A stretch of DNA of 49,574 bases from NCBI GenBank assembly GCA_910588285.1, contig CAJUQB010000007.1:1-49574 (forward strand), in the 5' to 3' direction. How positions within the stretch are numbered: the first letter of the stretch is position 1; each line of letters opens with the position of its first letter. The translations under genes were made by a program, and so were the position numbers. This DNA comes from an uncultured Lachnospiraceae bacterium (GTDB lineage Bacteria > Bacillota > Clostridia > Lachnospirales > Lachnospiraceae). The notes under the pieces were generated by a model. The model had not been told where the DNA came from, did no database searches, and saw nothing but the letters and a program-made list of their open reading frames with translations. Positions 1-7,701 of this stretch are shown piece by piece.

Positions 1-58
1 GCGTTCTTTTTGTGATATAGGAAATCCGGAGGAATTTCCTATATCACAAAAAGAACGC
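1..58. repeat. 25-bp perfect inverted repeat at window start
   Basis: Positions 1-25 are exactly complementary to 34-58, with an 8-base loop at 26-33. It could form a long hairpin on either strand. Its right arm contains the run of A (T on the minus strand) that serves the neighbouring terminator. It may extend beyond the window edge, so it could be part of a larger repeat. Confidence 0.8.
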
Positions 59-74
59 CGGCATTTCTGCCGAC
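47..74 (-). terminator. Rho-independent terminator of the YesN/YesM operon
   Basis: On the minus strand a 7-bp stem (57-63 with 68-74, one G-U pair) with a GAAA-like loop is followed by GTTCTTTTTG. It lies 25 bases after the stop codon of the response-regulator gene, so it is the natural end of that operon. Its T-run lies inside the arm of the longer inverted repeat at 1-58. Confidence 0.8.
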
Positions 75-98
75 GTCCCTGGTATTCGGTTATTTCTT

Positions 99-872
99 CT
101 ACTGAAACCTCGCCCGATACTCATTTGGCGTCATCCCATTCTCCTTCTTGAACATCTGGGAAAAATGCGCCATATGGCTGTACCCGCAGCTCATGGCCAC
201 CTTGCTGACTGACAGGCTGGTCTTGGCAAGGAGCTCGCAGGCAATGCCCATACGCATCTTCAGGATGTACTCCTTCAAGGTATACCCTGTTTCCCGCTTG
301 AACACCCGGGACAGGTAATCCGGATTCAGAAACACATGCTCTGCCACCTCCACCACACTTAGGTCCCGGGAGATATTTTCCCGGATATACTGCTTTGCCG
401 CCTCAGCCATGGCAGCGTTTTTGCTCTGCTCCTCCTTGGGAGAGACGCCCTTGCTCACCTCCGACAGGATCACACGGGCCCGGGCATTCTCCAGCGCATG
501 CTTCCTTTTTTGAATTGCCTTTGCAATCACCTGCTCCAGCTCCTGATAATCCACTGGCTTTAAAAGGTAATCCAGCACCCCCAGCTCAATGGCAGATTTT
601 GCGTAGGCAAATTCACTGTGGCAGGTCAGGAAAATGCAGATGCTGTCCTTCCCATATTCTGTCAGCCATTGCACCAGGTCAATGCCGCTGCCATTTGGCA
701 TCTCAATATCACAGATAACCACATCAATCAGCTGCTCGTTAAGAAGCTGCTTTGCCCTGGCAATGTTCGTAGCCTGAAAGGTCCTGGTGATCCCCAGCTT
801 CTCCCATGCAACCCCCTGCTTCATTGCCTCCAGTGCAATGACCTCATCATCCACCATCAATGCCTGATACAT
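99..872 (-). CDS. AraC-family response regulator, YesN type
   Basis: Cytoplasmic DNA-binding response regulator of 257 residues. Residues 1-120 form a receiver domain: the acidic pair D8/D9 lies in MVDDE, the likely phosphoacceptor is D55 in VICDIEMP, and the conserved lysine is in LLKPV. Residues 155-257 are an AraC-type double helix-turn-helix ending in MTPNEYRARF. The start is preceded by AGAAGGAGGGG. It overlaps the 3' end of the kinase gene by 26 bases, so the two are co-translated. Such YesM/YesN pairs usually control a carbohydrate ABC transporter with a DUF3502-type binding protein. Two such binding proteins lie further along this window, which makes them possible targets (inference). 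Confidence 0.93.
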   Translation of the reverse strand: MYQALMVDDEVIALEAMKQGVAWEKLGITRTFQATNIARAKQLLNEQLIDVVICDIEMPNGSGIDLVQWLTEYGKDSICIFLTCHSEFAYAKSAIELGVLDYLLKPVDYQELEQVIAKAIQKRKHALENARARVILSEVSKGVSPKEEQSKNAAMAEAAKQYIRENISRDLSVVEVAEHVFLNPDYLSRVFKRETGYTLKEYILKMRMGIACELLAKTSLSVSKVAMSCGYSHMAHFSQMFKKENGMTPNEYRARFQ

Positions 873-2607
873 CTTCCCCTCCTCCTTCTGTAATCGGAAG
901 CACGAGTTCTGTCACACTCCCATTGTCGTTATAAAAGTGCATAAAGGAATTATCCCCAAAAATTAAACGCAGCCGTTCCTTTACATTTCGGATCCCAATC
1001 CGGTGGGTCTCATCCCCGTCCCATGCAAATTCCTCATCTGAATTTAAGACGGTCAGCACCTTGGGCGGATATCCCTTTCCATTATCCCGAACCTGAATCT
1101 TCATATTGTCCCCCAGCCGGACAGCCTCCACCCGTATCTGCAGGCAATTAGGCAGATTCAGCGCATACTTCACCGAATTTTCCACAAAGGTCTGAATAGA
1201 CAGAGGCGGCAGCATGGCCTTTGACAGGCCCTCCCCCATGCAGATCTCGCAGGCAATCTCTTCCGGAAACCGCATTTTCTGAATCTCCATGTAATTGCGG
1301 ATATGGGCAAGCTCCTCCGAAAGCCGAATCAGGGTCCCAGCCCTTTTGAACATATAACGGAAATATTTTACCAGGCTTTGGGACAGCCTCTGGATCTCCT
1401 GATAGCGCCTAAGCTGCGCCAGACCATGCATCAGACTCATGCAGTTCAGAAAAAAATGGGGGTGAATCTGCAGCTGCAGGTATTGCAGATATGTCTCCTT
1501 TTCCTGGAGCTTCTGCTCATAAACAGAAATTTTCAGATGGCGGATCTCGTCCAGCATCTCATTAAATTGCTGGGTCAGGACAGAAAATTCCAGCAGCCGG
1601 GTATTATCCTCCTGCCGAATCTCTATATTTCCCTCTTTGACGTTTTCCATGGTATCGGTTAAGGACTTTAAAGGCCGGTAGAAAAAACGGTGCACCATGA
1701 TGCCTGCTAAGGGCAGCATCAGAAAGATCAGGAGGGACATAAAAAGCAGGATCCCCTGGATCTGATAAAAATCTCCCAGTACGTTTTTATCCGGAATCAA
1801 TGCCACCAGATTCACAGCCGCAGACCTTGACCCTGCCCTTACCTGGAGATAGCTCTGATCTCCCTGCAACCGCACGATTTGATAGCTGCTCCCGGTATCC
1901 GGCTTCTCCTCCAGCTCAAGCATAATCATGTCCGTGGGATTTTCCGTAAGAATCTGGCCGTATTCTGAGGTGATGGCCGAAAAACCGCCCTCCAGATTCA
2001 TCTTCTCCAGAGGCCGCATCAGATGATTGAGCCCTACCCAGCATCCCAGCCAGGTATTCCTGTCATAGACGATCCGAAACAGGTAATAGCTGTCCCCCAT
2101 TTTCCAGCAGAACCAGCTGGAGGTATTCAGGGTTCCCTCCTCCTTTTTCTTCAGCAGCTTGTCCTGGATCCGCCTCTCGCTGAGCCCATCCGTCATGGCC
2201 GTGCCCTCTGTATTTACGCTGGTAAAAAAGCTGTCTCCCAGCCCCTCATGAATGGAATAAATAAAAAAACCGTCCAGCTTGGCCTGATTGACGGTAGAGC
2301 GGATCAGCTCCTGGCGGAGCTCATATTTTGTCAGCTGACGCTTGTTATAATCCGTTTCCAGCTGAAGGTCCACAATCTGCCGGCTGGTATCCACCATGCT
2401 GTTCAGATAGATTGCCGCATTGTTCAGGCTTTCGTCAATCTGCTCCATATACAGCTCCAGCATATCTTCATTATCCTTCGCTGCCTGACGGCGCATATTT
2501 TCCTTCATCCGAAGGTTCATATAAACTAAAATGGAGATACTTAAAAGTACCATAAGGATCATCATCCGGTTGATCCAGAAGGAAACAGAGCGGTTTTTCC
2601 TTTTCAT
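847..2607 (-). CDS. YesM-type sensor histidine kinase
   Basis: Membrane sensor kinase of about 586 residues. An N-terminal transmembrane segment is followed by an extracellular sensor region, a second membrane helix (LLFMSLLIFLMLPLAG), a HAMP domain, the His_kinase motif (LQLQIHPHFFLNCM, with the phosphorylated His) and a HATPase_c domain with N-box FVENSVKYAL and G-box DNGKGYPP. I chose the ATG at 2607 because GGGAGG lies 6 bases before it; an upstream GTG at 2637 has no ribosome site and falls inside the repeated element at 2626-2772. It partners with the response regulator that overlaps its 3' end. The sensed signal is unknown but is typically a sugar or oligosaccharide. Confidence 0.92.
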   Translation of the reverse strand: MKRKNRSVSFWINRMMILMVLLSISILVYMNLRMKENMRRQAAKDNEDMLELYMEQIDESLNNAAIYLNSMVDTSRQIVDLQLETDYNKRQLTKYELRQELIRSTVNQAKLDGFFIYSIHEGLGDSFFTSVNTEGTAMTDGLSERRIQDKLLKKKEEGTLNTSSWFCWKMGDSYYLFRIVYDRNTWLGCWVGLNHLMRPLEKMNLEGGFSAITSEYGQILTENPTDMIMLELEEKPDTGSSYQIVRLQGDQSYLQVRAGSRSAAVNLVALIPDKNVLGDFYQIQGILLFMSLLIFLMLPLAGIMVHRFFYRPLKSLTDTMENVKEGNIEIRQEDNTRLLEFSVLTQQFNEMLDEIRHLKISVYEQKLQEKETYLQYLQLQIHPHFFLNCMSLMHGLAQLRRYQEIQRLSQSLVKYFRYMFKRAGTLIRLSEELAHIRNYMEIQKMRFPEEIACEICMGEGLSKAMLPPLSIQTFVENSVKYALNLPNCLQIRVEAVRLGDNMKIQVRDNGKGYPPKVLTVLNSDEEFAWDGDETHRIGIRNVKERLRLIFGDNSFMHFYNDNGSVTELVLPITEGGGEDVSGIDGG

Positions 2608-2625
2608 ATGCAGCCTCCCACAGTC

Positions 2626-2772
2626 GTTACAGTTCACGGCCTAACCGGCCGCGAACTGTAACGCATCCAGCCCATTGAAAAGTCGCCTGACGGCGAGGGG
2701 CTGGATGCACGCAATCACTATTTTACTGGCCGGGTGCCTTGCAGCAGGGTGCAAGGCACCGTGAATAGTAAC
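2626..2772 (-). mobile_element. 147-bp MITE-like structured element, copy 1
   Basis: Non-coding element, 140/147 identical to the copy at 12936-13082. The ends are imperfect 14-bp inverted repeats starting GTTAC. It is flanked by CCACAGTC (2618-2625) and CCACAGTT (2773-2780), a 7/8 match that looks like an aged 8-bp target duplication. On the minus strand it folds into three strong hairpins: 11-bp (GGTGCCTTGCA arm), 11-bp (GCATCCAGCCC arm) and a 16-bp stem next to the kinase gene. It ends 18 bases before the kinase start codon, directly before the GAGG of the ribosome site. See findings for the pairing analysis. Confidence 0.8.
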
Positions 2773-2812
2773 CCACAGTTGCCTCTACAGCCAAAATCCG
2801 CTATTCAGGTTT

Positions 2813-2841
2813 ATTATACCCACTTTTCCTCTGGTATTCTA
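2813..2841 (-). promoter_or_regulatory. Possible promoter of the YesM/YesN operon
   Basis: On the minus strand a perfect -10 TATAAT (2813-2818) lies 17 bases after a weak -35 TAGAAT (2836-2841). If used, the transcript leader would contain the whole element at 2626-2772. The rest of the gap 2773-2933 shows nothing else. Confidence 0.4.
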
Positions 2842-2933
2842 CCACAAAAGCGACCGGAAATTATCGGTTTTGCGACAAGGCTTGACAGCTCCCCTCCTAT
2901 TTCCATCCGGCAGGCCTGTATTCAGGCGCTGCC

Positions 2934-3713
2934 TCATTCATCTATATATATCCGCCGGTACTCCATCACCACGATACACAAAAACATCTGCAGTACCAGC
3001 GTATCCACCGAGTGCATCACGCCCTCGAACACAAAGCTTTCCTCCGCCTTCTTCAAGCCGGAAAAATGCCGGGAATCGGTGATGATGCACACCTTGGCCC
3101 CCTGTCGGTGAACATAGTCGATGATCCGGTCCGCATCGGTTCCCTGGATGCATTTGGGAGCCAGCAGGATGACCAGATCCTTGTCTGTCAGCTGCTGGGT
3201 ATGCTCCAGCATCTCCCGCTCCTGCTGGTACACGTCGCAGATGCGGCCAGTCATAAAAAGATCCGACTGCAGGAAAATCTCCGCAAAATATCCCGTATAG
3301 GAATAGACGCTGACCTTCTCACTGTCATGAATCATACGGGTCAGGCGGCCCACTCGCTCCTTGTCCAGCTTCCGCCGCATATTGGCCATGAGCCCCTCCA
3401 GGGTATCCATGAAATAATCCGGCAGATCCTGATCCTCCGGGATACTGTCCAGCGGAATCAGGCGGTTGTGGTGCTCGTATTTGGAAATGCAGTCCACCAC
3501 ATCCTTCTGAAAATAGGAATAATTCTTATATCCAAGCTTTTTCACCAGCCGGCTGATGCTGGCCGGCGACGTATAGCAGGTGTCCGCCAGGTCATAGATG
3601 GTCATATCCCCCACATCCTTCAGGTTCGCCAGGATCCGGCGGAGGATGGAGCGCAGCATACTGTCTGCAGGCGTGGCATTGTAAACAGCCAGCATATTTT
3701 CAACACTTGTCAT
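2934..3713 (-). CDS. MurR/RpiR-family transcriptional regulator
   Basis: Regulator of 259 residues with the usual two parts. Residues 1-77 are an HTH_6 domain (DLADTCYTSPASISRLVKKLGY is the recognition region), and residues 110-250 are a SIS-type sugar-phosphate-binding fold (VSVYSYTGYF, then DLVILLAPK). This family binds phosphosugars and controls sugar catabolism. The start is preceded by GGGGAAG. No sugar-phosphate enzyme lies directly beside it, so its target is not evident. A GTTTCA-N5-TGAAAC palindrome lies upstream and suits autoregulation. Confidence 0.88.
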   Translation of the reverse strand: MTSVENMLAVYNATPADSMLRSILRRILANLKDVGDMTIYDLADTCYTSPASISRLVKKLGYKNYSYFQKDVVDCISKYEHHNRLIPLDSIPEDQDLPDYFMDTLEGLMANMRRKLDKERVGRLTRMIHDSEKVSVYSYTGYFAEIFLQSDLFMTGRICDVYQQEREMLEHTQQLTDKDLVILLAPKCIQGTDADRIIDYVHRQGAKVCIITDSRHFSGLKKAEESFVFEGVMHSVDTLVLQMFLCIVVMEYRRIYIDE

Positions 3714-3746
3714 CGTATCTTCCCCATTCTGATTGCCAAAAGGCTT

Positions 3747-3763
3747 GTTTCACAAATTGAAAC
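3747..3763. promoter_or_regulatory. Candidate RpiR operator palindrome
   Basis: Perfect inverted repeat GTTTCA (3747-3752) - CAAAT - TGAAAC (3758-3763), 34 bases upstream of the RpiR-family start codon. The TGAAA/TTTCA half-site with a 5-base gap resembles sites reported for RpiR-type regulators. Assignment is inference from position and symmetry. Confidence 0.5.
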
Positions 3764-3806
3764 TTACTGGTACTACCATAGCATATCCGGGCAAAAAATA
3801 CAATGT

Positions 3807-5117
3807 TTAATCACCCTGAGGAAATCCTCCAAATTTCGCATACAGCATCATCTGGAAGATCCCGTCGTCTATACAGCAGCCCAGCGTTCCCCGGATCTTT
3901 TCCGAGAAGGCCTGAATACTCTGCATCCCCATGCCGTGGTTCCCGCTCTTTTTGCTTTTGGGCAGGCCGGTATCCGGATCCAGCAGCAGCTCCTCCTGGT
4001 ATGGATTCCTTGTCTGGACAAATAAATAGCCTTCCTGGCATTGGATCTTCATTTCCAGGTATCTTTTTTCCTTATCAAATTCCTGCACGCATTGAAGGGC
4101 ATTTTCAAACAGGTTGGCAATCACAAGTGTAAACTCATACTCATTGACCGGTATTTCTTTGGGCACCCGGGCCTCAAGGGCAACCTGAACGGCGAGGGAG
4201 CGGGCCTTGTCCATCATTTCCGAAAGAATGGTATTAACAATCAGATTGTGGCAGTATCTTTCCACCTTATTCTCATCGGCAATATGGCTGATATGCTCAT
4301 TGACCTCTTTGATTTTCTCATAATTCTCCTGCTCCAGCAGGGAATCAATCATTCTCGTGTAATGCCGTATATCATGGTGCAGGATCTTCAGGTTCCGCTC
4401 TGCCTGCTCCACCAGATAATGCCGGCTTTCCAGGCCCTGGATATAAGATTTCTGAAGCATGTTTTCCCAATAAATAGCATTTCTTTTTGTTTCACTATCC
4501 AGGTAGTGAAGGACCGCCAGATAGGATACAAACATGGTTATGGCTGTAAACAGAATTCCCGGAATATTGTCCGGATACTCATACAAGGTCTTCGGGAAAA
4601 ATGCCAGAAAGGAAAAGCTGCAGTAGAAAAATACAGGGATCAGGCATAGCTCCCAGCATTCCTTTTCATTGCTTCTATCCTGAAATTTCAGGCAGGTAGT
4701 GCGGATTCTGACAACTAAAATCATCAGGATGGTCACATGTATGGCTGCGCTTCCTGCCAGGGACAAAACAGAGCTTCCTGTATAAATCTTCAAGATTGCC
4801 GCTGAAATGCTTCCTGCGATCACATAGCTGGAGGCGCTCAACCCCACAAACATTGTCTGGCTGTTCCTCCTCTTGGAAATCAAAATTGCCGTGGACTGGG
4901 TAATCAGGATCTGAAGGATGGTCACAACAACATAGCACAGACCGCTGTTCGGGAAGCCAATTAATTTAAAGCCGTCCAGAATATTCAATGCCAGAAAAAC
5001 AGACAGGCATATCAGGCCGGTAATTATTTTGGAATAGCGGTGCAGGATGAGCAGATACATGAACAGCAGCAGGAAAATATGGCTTATCGTATAAGAGATC
5101 GCTGTAAAATAATTCAT
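3807..5117 (-). CDS. AgrC-like GHKL sensor kinase
   Basis: Membrane kinase of 436 residues. The first 200 or so residues contain about six hydrophobic helices, starting with ISHIFLLLFMYLLIL. The cytoplasmic part has the H-box LHHDIRHYTRMIDSL, the N-box NLFENALQCV and the glycine box GNHGMGMQSI, which is the HATPase_c_5/GHKL pattern of AgrC, VirS and related kinases. The gene for its LytTR partner is 9 bases upstream, with the kinase translated second from an AGGAGG site. No AgrB or AgrD peptide gene is visible, so a peptide signal is not supported from this window. Confidence 0.88.
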   Translation of the reverse strand: MNYFTAISYTISHIFLLLFMYLLILHRYSKIITGLICLSVFLALNILDGFKLIGFPNSGLCYVVVTILQILITQSTAILISKRRNSQTMFVGLSASSYVIAGSISAAILKIYTGSSVLSLAGSAAIHVTILMILVVRIRTTCLKFQDRSNEKECWELCLIPVFFYCSFSFLAFFPKTLYEYPDNIPGILFTAITMFVSYLAVLHYLDSETKRNAIYWENMLQKSYIQGLESRHYLVEQAERNLKILHHDIRHYTRMIDSLLEQENYEKIKEVNEHISHIADENKVERYCHNLIVNTILSEMMDKARSLAVQVALEARVPKEIPVNEYEFTLVIANLFENALQCVQEFDKEKRYLEMKIQCQEGYLFVQTRNPYQEELLLDPDTGLPKSKKSGNHGMGMQSIQAFSEKIRGTLGCCIDDGIFQMMLYAKFGGFPQGD

Positions 5118-5126
5118 TTTGCCTCC

Positions 5127-5861
5127 TCATTGGCATTGATCTGAGATAAATAAAAGATATTCCTTTTTTACCTTCAGGGCTCTTTTTTTGCTGACCGGGA
5201 TATTGGCGCCGCTGTCCATTACCACATGATCCTGGTTCAGCCTTCTGACATGGTTGACATTGATCAAAAAGGATTTGTGGACACAGATAAAATTTCTGTC
5301 ATCCATCAGCTCCTTTGTCTCCTCCTCAAAGGATTTCCGGATCAGTATGCTTGTGACCCGCTCTCCATGTATCAAATGCACCTGAAGCCTCCGGGAAAAA
5401 TTCTCAATGTATTCTATGTTAAGACGCGGTATGGATACCAGGCCGTTTTTTGTTTTTACCACATAAGCGGGCTCCCTGGGCGTGTCCAAATGGGTCAGGG
5501 CATACTCCAGCGCCTCAAATAATCTGCCCTCATCAACCGGCTTTAACAGATATCTTACTGCATGGACATCATAGGCCTCCAGTGCAAAGCCGTCGGAGGC
5601 TGTCACATAGATAATCATGCTTCTGCTGCTTTTCTTCCTGATTTCATTTCCCAGGTCAATCCCTGTAATCTTGGACATTACAATATCCAGAAGATACAGA
5701 TCCGCCGGTTTTTCCTCCTGTATTTTATGCAGCAGCAGGGAAGCCTCCGTGAACCTCTCTATTTCCAGGTAAACGCCCGGCCGGCGGGCGCAGTATCTCT
5801 GCAGCAGCCCTTCCAGCTTTGCCAGGTCTTGTACGTTATCATCGCAGATTACAAGTCTCAT
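5127..5861 (-). CDS. LytTR-family response regulator
   Basis: Response regulator of 244 residues. The receiver domain (1-120) has D7/D8 in CDDN, phosphoacceptor in LYLLDIVMSK and lysine in LLKPVD. The LytTR DNA-binding domain (about 135-240) includes IEYIENFSRRLQVHL, FICVHKSFLINVNHV and PVSKKRALKVK. It is the AgrA/VirR/LytR type and the first gene of a two-gene operon with the downstream GHKL kinase. The start is preceded by AGGAAGAG. Direct repeats of the type bound by LytTR domains lie in the divergent region upstream, so it may control itself and the divergent hemerythrin gene. Confidence 0.9.
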   Translation of the reverse strand: MRLVICDDNVQDLAKLEGLLQRYCARRPGVYLEIERFTEASLLLHKIQEEKPADLYLLDIVMSKITGIDLGNEIRKKSSRSMIIYVTASDGFALEAYDVHAVRYLLKPVDEGRLFEALEYALTHLDTPREPAYVVKTKNGLVSIPRLNIEYIENFSRRLQVHLIHGERVTSILIRKSFEEETKELMDDRNFICVHKSFLINVNHVRRLNQDHVVMDSGANIPVSKKRALKVKKEYLLFISDQCQ

Positions 5862-5952
5862 ATCTCTTCCTATCCTCCCAATCCATCCCCTTCTCCCATG
5901 ATCCGAAAAAGTTCTCTAAGTTGGTATTATACACGCTTCCCGGAAAATGTAA

Positions 5953-6023
5953 AACAGTTTTTGCAAATACGGCAAAGGTTTTCCCTATTTTGCGAAAAAA
6001 CAGGCAAAATATGCGAAAAACAG
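5953..6023. promoter_or_regulatory. Candidate LytTR direct-repeat operator
   Basis: The segment TGCGAAAAAACAG (5991-6003) recurs as TGCGAAAAACAG (6012-6023), 21 bases apart, which is two helical turns. A related ACAGTTTTTGC begins at 5953. Read on the minus strand, CTGTTTTTTCGCA resembles the CNGTT half-sites of AgrA-type regulators, which bind 9-bp direct repeats spaced by about 12 bases. It lies between the LytTR gene and the divergent promoter. No protein gene is seen in the rest of 5862-6170. Confidence 0.5.
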
Positions 6024-6025
6024 AC

Positions 6026-6055
6026 TTGAAGGAAGCCACTGCAATTTGCTATAAT
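6026..6055 (+). promoter_or_regulatory. Promoter of the hemerythrin-receiver gene
   Basis: A -35 TTGAAG (6026-6031) and a perfect -10 TATAAT (6050-6055) are 18 bases apart. Transcription would start near 6062, giving a leader of about 109 bases that contains the hairpin at 6088-6123. The -35 directly follows the putative LytTR boxes, so bound regulator would sit just upstream of polymerase. Confidence 0.7.
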
Positions 6056-6087
6056 ATAGAATGATGTTTTCATATTTAACTTTCGGG

Positions 6088-6123
6088 GGTGCCTGATTCA
6101 AACACGCTCTAGGCTCCGGCACC
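6088..6123 (+). promoter_or_regulatory. Leader hairpin of unknown class
   Basis: GGTGCC (6088-6093) pairs with GGCACC (6118-6123) around a 24-base loop in the leader of the hemerythrin-receiver gene. I could not match it to a riboswitch class I know: the GEMM c-di-GMP and tetrahydrofolate consensus features are absent. It may be an uncharacterised regulatory RNA or simply a chance stem. Confidence 0.3.
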
Positions 6124-6170
6124 AACCACTGATCATTCATACATATCATATTTAAGAGGAGAGAGAATAT

Positions 6171-7541
6171 ATGGAAAATCAAATTATATGGAAGGCTCGG
6201 TACAATATTGGCGTAGACATTATTGACAAGGAACATCAAAAGCTGTTCCGAATCCTCAATAAGCTCTATACGTTTGGTCAGCAGGACGAAAAAAGCCAGT
6301 GGGCTTGCCAGGAGGCAGTAAAATACTTCAAAGACCACACCCTTCAGCATTTTCAGGATGAAGAGGATTATATGACCTCCATCGAATATGCAGGATTTGA
6401 GACCCACAAGCGCATTCATGACAACTTTCGCAAGATCACGCTGCCTGCCCTTGAGAAGGAGCTGGAGCAGACAGAATATTCCGCCAATTCTGTGGAGCAT
6501 TTCCTGGGTGTATGCGCAGGCTGGCTGATCGGCCATACCCTGACAGAGGATCAGGCCATTGTCAGCGGAGAAACAATCACCCAATGGGACAATCTTCTGC
6601 CAGAGGAAGAACAGTCTCTCATGGGACAGACCATTATCAATCAGCTCCAGGGCATGTTCCAGCTGGAACCGCGGCTCATCAACAACTGCTATGGCGGCGA
6701 AAAGTTCGGAAATGGCATTTATCTCCGCCTGATTTACACAACAAGGGAAAGTAAGAGCTGGGAATTCCTTCTGGTATTTGAGGAGCAGCTCATTATCAGC
6801 ACTATGGGCAGTGTAATTGAGACAAAGTCCAAGGCCATCAATGAGATGTTAATGAATGCGGCCAGATACACAGCCCGACAGTTTGTGGAGCGCATTAAGG
6901 AGCATTTTCCGGCCCTGGATCAGGCAGATGTGAAGGAACAGCTGCTCACCTACGATCAGTTTGAGAAGACCTTTGAGCGATACCAGCCCCAGTTCAGCCT
7001 GCTGTTTGATACCGGAAAGGGCTATTTCGCATTTTGCATGACCACCTGCGACGATCTTCCCAGTGAGGAATCGGAAGCTTTAATTGTCTCTGAGACTGCC
7101 ATGGAACAGGTTAAGAAATACCTGCGCCAGAACAAAGCAGACCAGGTCATCGCCCGCTCCATGAAGAAGGTGCTGCTTGTGGACGATTCCGAATTCATGC
7201 TGAAGGTAATGCGGCAGCAGCTGTGCAATGATTATGAGGTTTTGACGGCATCCTCCGGCCTGTCTGCCCTGCGAAGCATTATGCTGAATATTCCGGACCT
7301 GGTACTGCTGGATTACGATATGCCGGTCTGCGATGGGAAGCAGGTATTGGAGATGATCCGCAGCGATCAGGGCTATGCCGATATTCCGGTGATCTTTTGG
7401 ACCGGAAAGGCAGACCGGGAAAGCATCCAGAATGTACTTGCCCTGAACCCCCAGGGATATTTGACCAAATCCCTTACCCCGGAGCAGGTAAAATATGAGA
7501 TCGACAAATTTTTCAAAAAGAAAAAACCCGATGTTTCCTGA
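6171..7541 (+). CDS. Bacteriohemerythrin - CheX-like - receiver protein
   Basis: Soluble 456-residue signalling protein with three parts. Residues 1-135 are a bacteriohemerythrin: ligands are visible in IIDKEHQ, HTLQHFQDEED, ETHKRIHDNF and GHTLTEDQ, which would bind a di-iron oxygen-sensing centre. Residues 145-315 resemble a CheX/CheC-type phosphatase fold (ETKSKAINEMLMNAAR). Residues 325-450 are a receiver domain with VDDSE, phosphoacceptor in LVLLDYDMP, and WTG and K residues in place. There is no output domain. The start has AGAGGAGAGAG upstream. It probably reports oxygen or redox to a phosphorelay; the combination is unusual but each domain is clear except the middle one. Confidence 0.82.
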   Translation: MENQIIWKARYNIGVDIIDKEHQKLFRILNKLYTFGQQDEKSQWACQEAVKYFKDHTLQHFQDEEDYMTSIEYAGFETHKRIHDNFRKITLPALEKELEQTEYSANSVEHFLGVCAGWLIGHTLTEDQAIVSGETITQWDNLLPEEEQSLMGQTIINQLQGMFQLEPRLINNCYGGEKFGNGIYLRLIYTTRESKSWEFLLVFEEQLIISTMGSVIETKSKAINEMLMNAARYTARQFVERIKEHFPALDQADVKEQLLTYDQFEKTFERYQPQFSLLFDTGKGYFAFCMTTCDDLPSEESEALIVSETAMEQVKKYLRQNKADQVIARSMKKVLLVDDSEFMLKVMRQQLCNDYEVLTASSGLSALRSIMLNIPDLVLLDYDMPVCDGKQVLEMIRSDQGYADIPVIFWTGKADRESIQNVLALNPQGYLTKSLTPEQVKYEIDKFFKKKKPDVS

Positions 7542-7560
7542 CGCATCCTGAATCTATAAC

Positions 7561-7607
7561 AAATCGGCAGAAGTCCCGATCATAAAATGGGGCTTCTGCC
7601 GATTTTT
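7561..7607 (+). terminator. Terminator after the hemerythrin-receiver gene
   Basis: A 17-bp stem (7561-7577 with 7589-7605, one mismatch) is followed on the plus strand by a run of T. It lies 20 bases after the stop codon. It also faces the end of the minus-strand hydrolase gene and may act in both directions. Confidence 0.85.
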
Positions 7608-7615
7608 CCCTACTC

Positions 7616-7701
7616 TCTTACTGGCAGCCCTTCCAGAGCTCCCATCCATTCTGCCGCATCTTACTGGCAGTCCCTCCAGAACGCCAGCACATTCCGCATA
7701 A
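7616..7701. repeat. Imperfect 43-bp tandem copy of a gene end
   Basis: TCTTACTGGCAG begins at 7616 and again at 7659, and the 43-base units that follow remain similar. The second unit is the last codons and stop of the hydrolase gene at 7661-8539; the first is a degraded copy lying beyond the stop codon. It looks like a local duplication or the scar of a lost paralogue. Confidence 0.65.

Noticed and set aside
3012..4025. Long plus-strand open frame opposite the RpiR and kinase genes
   Set aside because: It has no ribosome site, no recognisable domain, and lies opposite well-supported minus-strand genes; it is a shadow frame. Several other long frames of this kind were left out.
6088..6123. 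c-di-GMP (GEMM) riboswitch in the hemerythrin leader
   Set aside because: The leader has a GGTGCC/GGCACC stem and a CACGC string but not the conserved GEMM-I core or tetraloop-receptor, so no class is claimed.
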